DNA of 64,000 bases from Streptomyces sp. S4.7 (GCF_010384365.1 NZ_CP048397.1:6200001-6264000), one strand, 5' to 3'; shown: positions 23,102 through 31,959, counted from the first letter of the stretch. A program made the numbers and translations. The notes: a model not told the origin generated them from the sequence alone.

Positions 23102-24487
23102 CTACCAGCCCGCCTTGCGGACCGCCGCCGTCGCCTTGCGGGCCGCCACCAGGACCGGGTCCCAGACCGGGGAGAACGGCGGCGCGTAGCCCAGGTCCAG
23201 CGCGGTCATCCGCTCCACCGTCATCCCCGCCGTCAGCGCGACCGCCGCGATGTCCACCCGCTTCGCGGCGCCCTCGCCGCCGACGATCTGCACGCCGAGC
23301 AGCCGGCCCGTACGGCGCTCGGCGAGCATCTTCACCGTCATCAGCCGCGCCCCCGGCAGATACCCGGCGGTGCCGGTGGACTCGATGGTCGCCGAGACGT
23401 ACCTGAGCCCCGCCGCGCGGGCGTCCTTCTCCCGCAGTCCCGTACGGGCGATCTCCCGGTCGCACACCTTGCTGACGGCCGTGCCGACGACGCCCGGGAA
23501 GGTGCCGTAGCCGCCGCCCACGTTGGCGCCGATGATCTGGCCGTGCTTGTTGGCGTGCGTGCCCAGCGCGATGTGGCGCGTGGTGCCCGTGATCAGGTCG
23601 AGCACCTCCACACAGTCGCCGCCCGCCCAGATGGACTCATGACCGCGTACCCGCATCGACAGATCGGTGAGCAGCCCGCCGTGCGGGCCGAGCGGCAGAC
23701 GGGCGGCCTCGGCGAGCTCCGTCTCCGGCCGGACACCGATGCCGAGCACCACGACGTCCGCCGGGTACTCGGCGCCGTCGGTGGCGACGGCCCTGACCCG
23801 GCCGTCGTCGCCGGTGAGGATCTCCGTGACGGCGGCGCCCCCGACCGTGGTGATGCCGAGGCCGTCCATCGCCTCGTGGACCAGCCGGCCCATGTCCGGG
23901 TCCAGTGTCGCCATGGGCTGTTCGTCGCGGTGCAGGACCGTGACCTCGTACCCGCGCTTGAGCAGCGCCTCCGCCATCTCGACGCCGATGTAACCGGCGC
24001 CCACGACCACCGCGCGCCCGCCGTCGCCGCCCGTGCGGGCCAGGGTCTCGATCAGCGCCTGGCCGTCCCCGAGGGTCTGTACGCCGTGCACACCGGGGGC
24101 GTCGATGCCCGGCAGCGGGGGCCGGATCGGGCGCGCGCCCGTGGCGATCACCAGCTTGTCGTAGCCCGTCCACGACTCGGACCCGCTGTCCAGATCCCGG
24201 GCGCGGACCCGCCGGCCCCCGGTGTCGATCTCCAGCACCTCGGTCCGCATCCGCAGATCGATCGCGCGCTCCCGGTGCTCCTGCGGCGTGCGGGCGACGA
24301 GGTCGTCCCGCCGCTCGACGTCGCCACCGACCCAGTACGGGATGCCGCACGCCGAGTACGAGGCGAAGTCGCCGCGCTCGAAGGCGACGATCTCCAGCTC
24401 CTCGGGCCCCTTGAACCGGCGGGCCTGCGACGCGGCGGACATTCCCGCCGCGTCGCCGCCGATGACCACCAAGCGCTCCGCTGCCAT
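23102..24487 (-). CDS. FAD-dependent CoA-disulfide reductase-like oxidoreductase
   Basis: 461-residue pyridine-nucleotide disulfide oxidoreductase. The N-terminal FAD motif is VVIGGDAAGMSAASQARR (7-24). A single redox cysteine, C47 in YSACGIPYW, places it in the class III group that includes CoA-disulfide reductase and NADH oxidase. NAD binding is at AVVVGAGYIGVEMAEALLKRG (about 165-185), the second FAD motif is ESIWAGGDCVE (about 290), and a dimerisation domain begins near 330. It is convergent with hemE, 5 bp between stops. Likely substrates are CoA or other low-molecular-weight disulfides, or oxygen; sequence does not decide. ATG 24487 has no clear SD. Confidence 0.8.
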   Translation of the reverse strand: MAAERLVVIGGDAAGMSAASQARRFKGPEELEIVAFERGDFASYSACGIPYWVGGDVERRDDLVARTPQEHRERAIDLRMRTEVLEIDTGGRRVRARDLDSGSESWTGYDKLVIATGARPIRPPLPGIDAPGVHGVQTLGDGQALIETLARTGGDGGRAVVVGAGYIGVEMAEALLKRGYEVTVLHRDEQPMATLDPDMGRLVHEAMDGLGITTVGGAAVTEILTGDDGRVRAVATDGAEYPADVVVLGIGVRPETELAEAARLPLGPHGGLLTDLSMRVRGHESIWAGGDCVEVLDLITGTTRHIALGTHANKHGQIIGANVGGGYGTFPGVVGTAVSKVCDREIARTGLREKDARAAGLRYVSATIESTGTAGYLPGARLMTVKMLAERRTGRLLGVQIVGGEGAAKRVDIAAVALTAGMTVERMTALDLGYAPPFSPVWDPVLVAARKATAAVRKAGW

Positions 24488-24556
24488 TGCGCGTCCCTTC
24501 GCGTGTGTGCCGGGCACCGTGCGCCCGGCACACAGACGCTACGCGGACGCGCCGGA

Positions 24557-25561
24557 TCAGTCCCGCTTGCCCGCGTCGGGCGACGGGTCCGCGTCGGGCG
24601 CCGGTGTCGGTGCCGGTGCCGGATCCGGCACCGCGGCCGGGGCGTGGGACCCGGCCGGGACGGGCGCCGGTGCCGGGGTCCGCGTACGCCGGGAGCGCAG
24701 CCGGGCGCCGAAGAGCAGCCACAGCCCGAGCAGCACCGCCAGCGCCGCGACGAACGGCAGGCTCGCGGCGATCACCACAACGATCCACCGCAGCACCGTC
24801 ACCAGCGCGTCCCAGCCGCCCCCGAGCGCGTCCAGGAAGCCGGGGTCCCCGTCCCCGGAGTCCTTCTCCTCCTTCGGACGCTCGCTGAGGTCGAGCGTGA
24901 CGGTCGCCATCGTCGTCCGGTCGGCGAGCGACGCCTGCTTGGCCAACAGGGCCTCCAACTCCGACTGGCGCGTGTTCAGTTGCGACTCCAGGGCCACCAC
25001 GTCCGTGATGTCCTCGGCCTGGTCCATCAACTTCCGTACGCGGTCGACGCTCGCGCGCTGCGTCGCGATCCGGCTGTTCACGTCGACCACCTGCTCGGTG
25101 ACGTCCTTCGCGTTCGCCGAACGCGCCAACAGCTTCCCGGCGCCCGCCAGTTCGGTGAGGACGGAGTCGTACTCGGCCTCCGGGACCCGCAGTACGACGT
25201 TCGATGCCACGTGCGTGTCGTCGATCCGCTCGGTGGTCTCGTCCTCGACCACCCCGCCCGCGTCCAGCGCGACGTTGCGGGCCTTGGCGAGCGCCTTCGT
25301 CACACTTTTCACCTCCACCGAGAGGGTGGCGGTGCGGATCACATGGGTCTTCGCGAACTTGTCGTCGACGGCATCGCCCTTGCCGGTCTGCTGCTTGCCG
25401 GCGTCCTCGTCCGCCGCGGCTCCCGCCCCCTGCCGGCCCGCCGCCGGCTCGGCCGCGCTCTCGGCCTTCATGTCTCCACTGTCCGAACTCGACGCGCTGC
25501 ATCCCGCCAGGGCGAGTGAAGCGGTGAGAAGTGCTGCCGCGAATGCGGGAAGTGCACGCAT
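24557..25561 (-). CDS. DUF4349 lipoprotein with C-terminal membrane anchor
   Basis: 334-residue exported protein. The signal peptide ends in lipobox LAGC (Cys at about 21). A disordered acidic linker follows, then the DUF4349 domain (about 72-235: VIRTATLSVEVKSVTKALAKARNVALDAGG) with a coiled coil in the middle (VDVNSRIATQRASVDRVRKLMDQ, LNTRQSELEALLAKQASL). Transmembrane helix at about 270-297 and a Pro/Ala-rich cytoplasmic tail. A lipid anchor at one end and a helix at the other is typical for this family, whose function is unknown; envelope organisation or stress sensing is a guess. It lies between the FAD reductase and hemY, divergent from hemY. Confidence 0.75.
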   Translation of the reverse strand: MRALPAFAAALLTASLALAGCSASSSDSGDMKAESAAEPAAGRQGAGAAADEDAGKQQTGKGDAVDDKFAKTHVIRTATLSVEVKSVTKALAKARNVALDAGGVVEDETTERIDDTHVASNVVLRVPEAEYDSVLTELAGAGKLLARSANAKDVTEQVVDVNSRIATQRASVDRVRKLMDQAEDITDVVALESQLNTRQSELEALLAKQASLADRTTMATVTLDLSERPKEEKDSGDGDPGFLDALGGGWDALVTVLRWIVVVIAASLPFVAALAVLLGLWLLFGARLRSRRTRTPAPAPVPAGSHAPAAVPDPAPAPTPAPDADPSPDAGKRD

Positions 25562-25721
25562 GTCGGTCCCCCAAGGCTGCCGTGCGTGAATGTCGCCGGT
25601 TCGACGGACCGGTACGGAAGCGGGTTGCGCTTTTCCGGTCGCGAAGCGGTCACGGTCGGGACTCGGTACGGGCAGGGGCGCGCCGGGCCGACGTCGGGGG
25701 TGGTCTGAGAGAGTGGAGACC

Positions 25722-27179
25722 ATGGTGAGCAGCCCGAATCCCACGCCTCTCTCCGCCCCCGCGCCCCATGTCGTCGTCGTAGGAGGCGGCATCGCCGGTC
25801 TCGCCGCCGCCGACCGGCTGCTCTCCGCCGGGGCCCGCGTGACGCTCCTGGAGGCGACCGACCGGCTCGGCGGCAAACTGAAGGCCGGTGAGATCGTGGG
25901 CGCCCCCGTCGACCTCGGCGCCGAGTCCATCCTCGCGCGCCGCCCCGAGGCCGTCGACCTCGCCCGCTCCGTGGGGCTCGGTGAGCGCCTCCGGCCGCCC
26001 GCCACGAGCTCGGCCTCCGTCTGGTCGCGCGGCGAGCTGTACGCCATGCCCACGGGCCATGTGATGGGCGTTCCCGCCGACGCCTCGGCCCTCGGCGGTC
26101 TGCTCTCCGTGGAAGGCGCAGCCAGGATCGGCCGCGAACGCGACCTCGGGCCGGTGTCCGTGGGCGACGACGTGTCCGTCGGCGAGTACGTCGCGCAGCG
26201 CCTGGGCCGCGAGGTCGTGGACCGGCTGGTGGAGCCCCTGCTCGGCGGCGTCTACGCGGGCGACGCCTACCGCATCTCCATGCGCGCCGCCGTCCCCCAG
26301 CTCTTCGAGGCGCTGCGCACCCACGACTCGATGCTCGACGCCGTCCGCGCCATCCGGTCCAGGGCCGCCGAACAGCCCGGCGGCGGAGCCGTGTTCACCG
26401 GCATCGACGGCGGCGTGGGCCGCCTCCCGGGCGCCGTCGCCGACTCCGTACGGGCACGCGGGGGCGACATCCGCGAGGAGACGCCCGTCCTCGCACTCAC
26501 CCGCACCGCGGGCGGCTGGGCGGTCAGGACCGATCAGGAGATCGTCGCCGCCGACGGGGTCGTCCTGGCGAACCCCGCCTGGTCCGCCTCCGCGCTCCTC
26601 GCCCAGGAGTCGCCCGCCGCTTCCGCCGAACTCGCCGCGATCGAGTACGCCTCCATGGCCCTGGTGACGATGGCCTTCCCCCGCGCCGCCCTCACGGAGC
26701 TGCCCGGTCTGCCCGACGGCAGCGGCTTCCTCGTACCGCCCGTCGACGGCCGCACCATCAAGGCCGCCACCTTCTCCACCCGCAAGTGGGGCTGGGTCGA
26801 CGAGTCGGCGCCGGACCTGTTCGTCCTGCGCACTTCCATCGGACGGTACGGCGAGGAGGACCAGCTCCAGCGCGAGGACACCGAACTCGTCGAGGTCTCC
26901 CTGCGCGACCTCGGCGCGGCCACCGGACTCGCGGCGCGCCCCGTGGCCACCGAGGTGACACGGTGGATCGGCGGCCTGCCCCAGTACCCGGTCGGCCACC
27001 TCGCCCGCGTCGCCCGTATCCGCGAGGCCGTCGCGAAACTCCCCGCGCTGCGTCTGTGCGGCGCGCCCTACGACGGCGTCGGCATCCCCGCCTGTATCGC
27101 GAGCGCCAGGCGCGCCGCCGACGAGATCATGGCCACGCCGACCCTGGCGCGGGGCACGGATCGGGACACGGGACAATAG
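25722..27179 (+). CDS. hemY: HemY/CgoX coproporphyrinogen III oxidase
   Basis: 485-residue FAD flavoenzyme. The dinucleotide motif is VVVVGGGIAGLAAADRLLSAGARVTLLEA (about 14-42), followed by DRLGGKL. The C-terminal FAD region reads RLCGAPYDGVGIPACIASARRAADEI. In Actinobacteria this enzyme oxidises coproporphyrinogen III to coproporphyrin III, the gram-positive route, rather than protoporphyrinogen; the old names hemG/hemY persist. ATG 25722 and GTG 25725 are adjacent; GGAG at 25715-25718 suits the GTG better by spacing. It ends 4 bp before chdC, so the two haem enzymes form one unit. Confidence 0.9.
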   Translation: MVSSPNPTPLSAPAPHVVVVGGGIAGLAAADRLLSAGARVTLLEATDRLGGKLKAGEIVGAPVDLGAESILARRPEAVDLARSVGLGERLRPPATSSASVWSRGELYAMPTGHVMGVPADASALGGLLSVEGAARIGRERDLGPVSVGDDVSVGEYVAQRLGREVVDRLVEPLLGGVYAGDAYRISMRAAVPQLFEALRTHDSMLDAVRAIRSRAAEQPGGGAVFTGIDGGVGRLPGAVADSVRARGGDIREETPVLALTRTAGGWAVRTDQEIVAADGVVLANPAWSASALLAQESPAASAELAAIEYASMALVTMAFPRAALTELPGLPDGSGFLVPPVDGRTIKAATFSTRKWGWVDESAPDLFVLRTSIGRYGEEDQLQREDTELVEVSLRDLGAATGLAARPVATEVTRWIGGLPQYPVGHLARVARIREAVAKLPALRLCGAPYDGVGIPACIASARRAADEIMATPTLARGTDRDTGQ

Positions 27180-27183
27180 CCGT

Positions 27184-27900
27184 ATGACTTCCGCACCAGA
27201 CAAGATCCCCAACGCGGGCAAGAAGGCCAAGGATCTCAACGACGTCATCCGCTACACGCTGTGGTCCGTCTTCAAGCTGCGCGATCTGCTGCCGGAGGAC
27301 CGGGCCGGTTACGCCGAAGAGGTCCAGGAGCTGTTCGACCAGCTCGCCGCCAAGGACATCACCGTGCGCGGGACGTACGACGTGTCCGGGCTGCGCGCCG
27401 ACGCCGACCTGATGATCTGGTGGCACGCCGGGACCGCGGACGAGCTCCAGGGGGCGTACAACCTCTTCCGCCGCACCAGGCTCGGCCGGGCGCTCGACCC
27501 CGTCTGGTCGAACATGGCGCTGCACCGCCCCGCCGAGTTCAACAAGTCCCATGTGCCGGCCTTCCTGGCCGACGAGACGCCGCGCAACTACGTGAGCGTC
27601 TACCCCTTCGTGCGCAGTTACGACTGGTATCTGCTGCCCGACGAGGAGCGGCGTACGATGCTCGCCGACCACGGAAAGATGGCCCGTGGTTATCCGGACG
27701 TCCGCGCCAACACCGTGTCATCCTTCTCGCTCGGTGACTACGAGTGGATTCTCGCGTTCGAGGCCGACGAACTGGACCGTATCGTCGACCTGATGCGTCA
27801 TCTGCGCGGTTCGAAGGCACGGCTGTACGTACGGGAAGAGGTGCCGTTCTACACCGGCCGCCGCAAGTCGGTCGCGGACCTGGTCGCCGAACTCGCCTGA
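27184..27900 (+). CDS. chdC: Coproheme decarboxylase ChdC (HemQ)
   Basis: 238-residue chlorite-dismutase-fold protein that oxidatively decarboxylates coproheme to haem b, the last step of the coproporphyrin-dependent pathway. The conserved core YVSVYPFVRSYDWYLL (about 138-153) carries the Tyr region that forms the catalytic radical. MLADHGKMARGY (about 160-171) contains the proximal haem-ligand His, and FSLGDYEWILAFEAD closes the pocket. It lies 4 bp after hemY. Ferrochelatase (cpfC) is not in the window. The gene is convergent with the hydrolase gene as it appears to have existed before the island inserted. Confidence 0.92.
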   Translation: MTSAPDKIPNAGKKAKDLNDVIRYTLWSVFKLRDLLPEDRAGYAEEVQELFDQLAAKDITVRGTYDVSGLRADADLMIWWHAGTADELQGAYNLFRRTRLGRALDPVWSNMALHRPAEFNKSHVPAFLADETPRNYVSVYPFVRSYDWYLLPDEERRTMLADHGKMARGYPDVRANTVSSFSLGDYEWILAFEADELDRIVDLMRHLRGSKARLYVREEVPFYTGRRKSVADLVAELA

Positions 27901-27995
27901 TCCACAGGCGCGGCCCGCGATCCGCCCCGGGCGATCGCACAACTGCGTGACGGCAGGGTCCGCCCCCGGGCGGCCCGGCCGTCCCACCCGGAAGA

Positions 27996-28052
27996 TCAGA
28001 CGACCGGCGGCAGCCCGCGGCCGGACCTCTCGTCCAGCGACACCGGGTTCGG
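27996..28052 (-). pseudogene. Displaced 3' end of the alpha/beta hydrolase gene
   Basis: Read on the minus strand, this stretch encodes PNPVSLDERSGRGLPPVV and a TGA stop. Its first codons are identical to, and in the same frame as, the hydrolase gene near 32.37 kb. The joint sequence would give the hydrolase a natural C-terminus, so this looks like the original gene end cut off by the island. The rest of the gap from chdC (27901-27995) holds only GC-rich convergent-terminator-like sequence. Confidence 0.55.
28034..28052. repeat. 19-bp direct repeat, left island boundary
   Basis: CCAGCGACACCGGGTTCGG, identical and in the same orientation as 32371-32389, 4337 bp away. Sequence diverges immediately on both sides. 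It may be an attachment core or an insertion-generated duplication. Confidence 0.65.
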
Positions 28053-28160
28053 CTCCGGGCTCCAACGGGCTCTGGCCTGCGGAAACGCGTTGATCTGCGG
28101 GAGAGGTCCCCGTTCTTCCTCTCTGTCCGCCGCTGCGGCGATCAGCGTCGATGAGCCCGG

Positions 28161-28227
28161 CGCCGTGCTCCCACGGGAGCACGGCGAGAAACGCTGGGCC
28201 CGGTCCTGGAAGAGGACCGGGCCCAGC
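28161..28227. repeat. Two adjacent perfect hairpins inside the island
   Basis: Stem 1: 28161-28171 with 28176-28186 (arm CGCCGTGCTCC, loop CACG). Stem 2: 28193-28207 with 28213-28227 (arm GCTGGGCCCGGTCCT, loop GGAAG). Both are mismatch-free. No gene lies close by; they may be terminators or the folded end of a lost mobile element. The remainder of 28053-28387 shows no supported gene. Confidence 0.6.
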
Positions 28228-28387
28228 GGGTCCGAGTGCTGGCCGGCCTGAGGTGATACCGCTCTGCACGTCCGTTCCAGCAGACCGCAGACGACGGAAC
28301 ACCCTGCCCGGCATCAAGGCGACTGTGCCGACCGCGGACCGAACGTGAGATCCGTCCTCTCCCACCCCCGATCCTGGGGCTGCCACT

Positions 28388-28710
28388 GCGAGGGTGCACC
28401 GCATCCTGGCCCGGCACGGCGTGAAGCCGGCTGTCCTGGCCCGACCGTCGCCATCGGCGAGCCGGTCAGGCGGCACCAACGGGCCCCGCCGGGCGAGTTG
28501 GTCCACGTCGACATCGAGAAGCCCGGCAACATACCGGAGAGCGGCGGGCACCGGACCACTGGTCGGCAGCAGAGCCATGAACAGGCCACCACCCCCGCAT
28601 GGAGCTGCCATCCGTGCCGGATGCAGCCGCATGCCCTCCGACGTCGACGACCACTCCCGCCTGGCCTACGGCGAACTTCTGGCCACGCGCCCGCCCGGGA
28701 CTGCGGGACA
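28388..28710 (+). pseudogene. IS481-type transposase remnant
   Basis: Three short pieces in alternating frames match the order of IS481-family DDE transposases: VHRILARHGVKP (frame from 28394), then RRHQRAPPGELVHVDIEKPG with IPESGGHR (a frame +1 stretch near 28470-28545), then DVDDHSRLAYGELL (back in the first frame near 28640-28685). VDDHSRLAY holds a catalytic-type Asp. Frameshifts and missing ends show it is dead. Family likeness is from memory of the motif order, so the exact IS is unknown. Confidence 0.7.
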
Positions 28711-29044
28711 GCCCTACTGAGAAGTGCCCTCTGACCTGCTGTTTCCGTGCATTCTGCCCCTGGCCGCACCGGGAGGATCAGCACGATGGCGCAATTGTCA
28801 CCCCTCAAGTCGCGAATCGTGTATCGGGAGTCACCCAGCGAACGGATGCGGCGGCGGTGGACGGCTCCGAGAAGCGAAGCAGGCGCTGACGCGGTGCCTT
28901 CCCGGGGGAGTTCGAACCTCGTATGACTCTGGCCGCTTACAGTGCGGCGAAAATCACTCAAAGTGCACAAGCGAACACTTGGCGTAAGTATGCGTGTGTG
29001 GCTCACATCGGGAGCCAACCAGACTCAGTCACCAAGGAGAAGTG

Positions 29045-30454
29045 ATGAATGCACGCGCCCGCTACGGCTTCACCAGAGCCAGACGCGAGAAGTTGTGGAG
29101 CCTGATCGGTGGAGTCGCCATCGCCTCGGCTGTTCTGTCCGGGGGGCATGTAGCGGCAGCGGCCGGTGCTTCAGCGGCATCCAGTCAAGGTGGGGGTGGC
29201 GGAGAAACGCCTCCCTGCTCCACGTACGGTGCCCCGGAGTACGGTGATCCGGACTGCGGCGGCCACGCAGGTCCGACGGGTCCGACGGGTCCTGCGGGTC
29301 CGACGGGTCCTGCGGGTGCCGATGGCGCTGACGGTGCGACCGGTCCGACGGGTCCTGCGGGTGCCGATGGCGCTGACGGTGCGACCGGTCCGACGGGTCC
29401 TGCGGGTGCCGATGGCGCTGACGGTGCGACGGGTCCGACGGGTCCTGCGGGTGCCGATGGCGCTGACGGTGTCGACGGTGCGACCGGTGCGACCGGTGCG
29501 ACGGGTCCGACGGGTCCTGCGGGTGCCGATGGCGCTGACGGTGTCGACGGTGCGACCGGTGCGACCGGTGCGACGGGTCCTGCGGGTGCCGATGGCGCTG
29601 ACGGTGTCGACGGTGCGACCGGTGCGACCGGTGCGACGGGTCCTGCGGGTGCCGATGGCGCTGACGGTGTCGACGGTGCGACCGGTGCGACCGGTGCGAC
29701 GGGTCCTGCGGGTGCCGATGGCGCTGACGGTGTCGACGGTGCGACCGGTGCGACCGGTGCGACGGGTCCTGCGGGTGCCGATGGCGCTGACGGTGTCGAC
29801 GGTGCGACCGGTGCGACCGGTGCGACCGGTGCGACCGGTCCGACGGGTCCTGCGGGTGCCGACGGCGCTGACGGTGTCGACGGTGCGACCGGTGCGACCG
29901 GTGCGACGGGTCCTGCGGGTGCCGACGGCGCTGACGGTGTCGACGGTGCGACCGGTGCGACCGGTGCGACCGGTCCGACGGGTCCTGCGGGTGCCGACGG
30001 CGCTGACGGTGTCGACGGTGCGACCGGTGCGACGGGTCCGACGGGTCCTGCGGGTGCCGACGGCGCTGACGGTGTCGACGGTGCGACCGGTGCGACGGGT
30101 CCTGCGGGTGCCGATGGCGCTGACGGTGCGACCGGTCCGACGGGTCCTGCGGGTGCCGATGGCGCTGACGGTGCGACCGGTGCGACCGGTCCGACGGGTC
30201 CGGCCGGTCCCGTCAGCACCACCGAAGCGGTCGGCAATACGGTGGCGATTCCGCTCGTAGGAAGCGTTACTTCAGTCGCCACATGCCCCGCTGGTTCGGT
30301 TCTCACCGGAGGCGGTTTCCGCCTTACCGGTCCTGCGGTCGTCAGTTTCACTGAGAACGCGCGGGCCGCCGCCCCGGCGGAATCATGGAGCGTAACAGTC
30401 GAGGGCGCGAGTATCCTCGGTGTCAGTGTCACGGCGGTTGCTGAGTGCGCGTGA
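29045..30454 (+). CDS. Secreted collagen-like protein (Gly-X-Y repeats)
   Basis: 469-residue exported protein. A basic N-terminus and hydrophobic core make a signal peptide (about 1-46, cleavage near ASAAS). A short Gly linker and a two-Cys segment (C58, C71) come next, then about 105 uninterrupted Gly-X-Y triplets (76-390) built from GPT, GPA, GAD, GVD and GAT. An 80-residue globular C-terminus follows (VATCPAGSVLTGGGF, ending AECA; Cys pair). The triplets are acidic, almost without basic residues and rich in Thr at Y, so the rod could form a triple helix and be O-glycosylated. AAGGAGA (29034-29040) precedes ATG 29045. Four exact 63-bp units sit at 29522-29773. The next gene is a glycosyltransferase. 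Function is unknown; surface adhesion or spore/hyphal coat is inference. Confidence 0.88.
   Translation: MNARARYGFTRARREKLWSLIGGVAIASAVLSGGHVAAAAGASAASSQGGGGGETPPCSTYGAPEYGDPDCGGHAGPTGPTGPAGPTGPAGADGADGATGPTGPAGADGADGATGPTGPAGADGADGATGPTGPAGADGADGVDGATGATGATGPTGPAGADGADGVDGATGATGATGPAGADGADGVDGATGATGATGPAGADGADGVDGATGATGATGPAGADGADGVDGATGATGATGPAGADGADGVDGATGATGATGATGPTGPAGADGADGVDGATGATGATGPAGADGADGVDGATGATGATGPTGPAGADGADGVDGATGATGPTGPAGADGADGVDGATGATGPAGADGADGATGPTGPAGADGADGATGATGPTGPAGPVSTTEAVGNTVAIPLVGSVTSVATCPAGSVLTGGGFRLTGPAVVSFTENARAAAPAESWSVTVEGASILGVSVTAVAECA
29522..29773 (+). repeat. Four identical 63-bp tandem units in the collagen-like gene
   Basis: Units begin at 29522, 29585, 29648 and 29711, each encoding seven triplets (GAD GAD GVD GAT GAT GAT GPA). 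They show no synonymous drift, pointing to recent amplification or gene conversion. Related but non-identical units continue on both sides, from about 29270 to 30210; a GAT-to-GAC codon difference (GCCGAT versus GCCGAC) marks two sub-blocks. Confidence 0.9.
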
Positions 30455-30493
30455 CGGTGATTCCGATCTAGCCGTTCGGCAATCCCTTGGATA

Positions 30494-30522
30494 TCGAGGA
30501 GGCGCATGTCGCGCCTCCTCGA
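30494..30522 (+). terminator. Hairpin between collagen-like gene and GT2 gene
   Basis: Perfect 12-bp stem TCGAGGAGGCGC (30494-30505) with its complement at 30511-30522, loop ATGTC, 40 bp after the collagen-like stop. It may end that transcript or lower expression of the downstream glycosyltransferase gene. The rest of the 186-bp gap is less GC-rich than its surroundings. Confidence 0.65.
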
Positions 30523-30640
30523 CATCTCAAATGCTTCGATGATGTCAGCCCCCGAATGCGGTTGGCCGCGTGTACCTGCCGTGCGGTGAATCCGACCCCG
30601 GCCATTCTCGTTGTAGTCGAATTGAGTGAGGAATGCAAAG

Positions 30641-31714
30641 GTGTCCACAATCTGCTTGTGCATGATCGTCAAAAATGAGTCGCGAGTGATCGGGCGTTGC
30701 CTCGACTCCGTACGCGGTCTTATCGACTCGTGGATCATCTCGGACACCGGTTCGACCGATGGGACGCAGTCGCTCATCCGATCCGCGCTGGAGGGCATCC
30801 CGGGGGAGCTCCACCAGGATGATTGGGTGAACTTTGGGCACAATCGAACGCACAATATTCAGCACGCCTTCGGCAGGGCGGATTATCTGCTGCTGCTGGA
30901 CGCGGATCACACCGTCCGACTGGAGAGCCCTCTTCCCGCGTTGACCGGCACTTCCTACATGCTGCGACATGAAGGGAATCTGGAGTATCGGGTGAAGCGG
31001 CTGGTCCGCGGCGACATCGACTGGAACTATGTGGGCGCAACCCACGAGTACCTGAACACTGAAGAAGAAGACAAGCAGGAACTGCTCGATGAGATTGTGA
31101 TCTCGGATTTCGCCGACGGTGGCTCGCGGCATGACAAGTTCGAGAGAGATGCCGCATTGCTGGCAGACGAACTGGCTCGCAATCCGAAGAATGATCGTGC
31201 TGTCTTCTATCTGGCGCAGACGATGCGCGACATGGGGAACGGCGCAGAAGCCATTGAGCTCTACGAGCGGCGAGCAATGATGGGTGGATGGGGAGAAGAA
31301 GTCTATGTTGCACTCCTCGAGGCGGGGATCTTGCGCGCTGAACTTGGGGATTGGCCGGGGGGAATGGAGTGTCTGACCAAGGCATGGGAGTCTCGACCGC
31401 AGCGGCTTGAAGCCTGCTATCAACTCTCCTCGCGCTTGCGGAAGATGAGGCGGCATAATGCTGCTTACATCTTCGCCAAGGCCGGCATCGGTCGTCCGGT
31501 CCCCGCGGGGGATGTACTGTTCACGAACCCCTGGGTCTATCGATGGGGGCTTCTGTTTGAACTGTCCGTTAGCTCCTACTGGATCGGCGAATATGCCGAG
31601 TCGGTCTGGGCCTGCGATCAACTTCTAGGTTTGGCCGACCTGCCGGAGGTGTATCGGAGGCAAACTGTGATCAACCGCGGATTCTCAATCGGTCGCCTCG
31701 GTGCTCGACAGTGA
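30641..31714 (+). CDS. GT2 glycosyltransferase with C-terminal TPR-like region
   Basis: 357-residue protein. The N-terminal GT-A domain has the family opening STICLCMIVKNESRVIGRCLDS, then IISDTGSTDGT (nucleotide-sugar binding) and the metal DAD at 87-89 (LLLLDADH). The C-terminal half (about 165-330) is helical with TPR-like pairs (DRAVFYLAQTMRDMGNGAEAIELYERRA and LEACYQLSSRLRKM). GTG 30641 was chosen for GAGGA 9 nt upstream; GTG 30626 lacks a site. Codon use is markedly less GC-biased at third positions than in neighbours, a sign of acquisition. Following the Thr-rich collagen-like gene, it may glycosylate that protein; this is inference. Confidence 0.8.
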   Translation: MSTICLCMIVKNESRVIGRCLDSVRGLIDSWIISDTGSTDGTQSLIRSALEGIPGELHQDDWVNFGHNRTHNIQHAFGRADYLLLLDADHTVRLESPLPALTGTSYMLRHEGNLEYRVKRLVRGDIDWNYVGATHEYLNTEEEDKQELLDEIVISDFADGGSRHDKFERDAALLADELARNPKNDRAVFYLAQTMRDMGNGAEAIELYERRAMMGGWGEEVYVALLEAGILRAELGDWPGGMECLTKAWESRPQRLEACYQLSSRLRKMRRHNAAYIFAKAGIGRPVPAGDVLFTNPWVYRWGLLFELSVSSYWIGEYAESVWACDQLLGLADLPEVYRRQTVINRGFSIGRLGARQ

Positions 31715-31959
31715 GAAGTGGGCGGCCCGGTTCCGTGGCGGACTTTTCGGGCATTCCCTCGCTTGCGTCGCCAGGGCACGTGAGGCTGGGATCGTCGCGC
31801 ACCGCGGAGGTTTCCAGGAGTGGACGAGATCGATTGCGGTAGGCGGAATTCGCAGGGTTCGCCGTCGCGATGAGCTGCGGTCTCCCTTGATCGTGGGCAC
31901 CTGGGGAGCCGCCCTGCGGGGGGGGCTTCAAGCCGCCACATGCTGCGGAAGGTGACGCG

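Noticed and set aside
22583..25519. A 978-residue ORF across hemE, the FAD reductase and DUF4349
   Set aside because: Its composition is Arg/Pro/Gly-rich antisense shadow and three recognised genes explain the region.
29270..30210. CRISPR-like appearance of the collagen-coding repeats
   Set aside because: There are no variable spacers; the repeats translate continuously as triplets.
29166..30260. Long Arg/Val-rich ORFs overlapping the collagen-like gene in other frames
   Set aside because: They are frame shadows of the Gly-X-Y codon repeat; no ribosome site and no natural composition.
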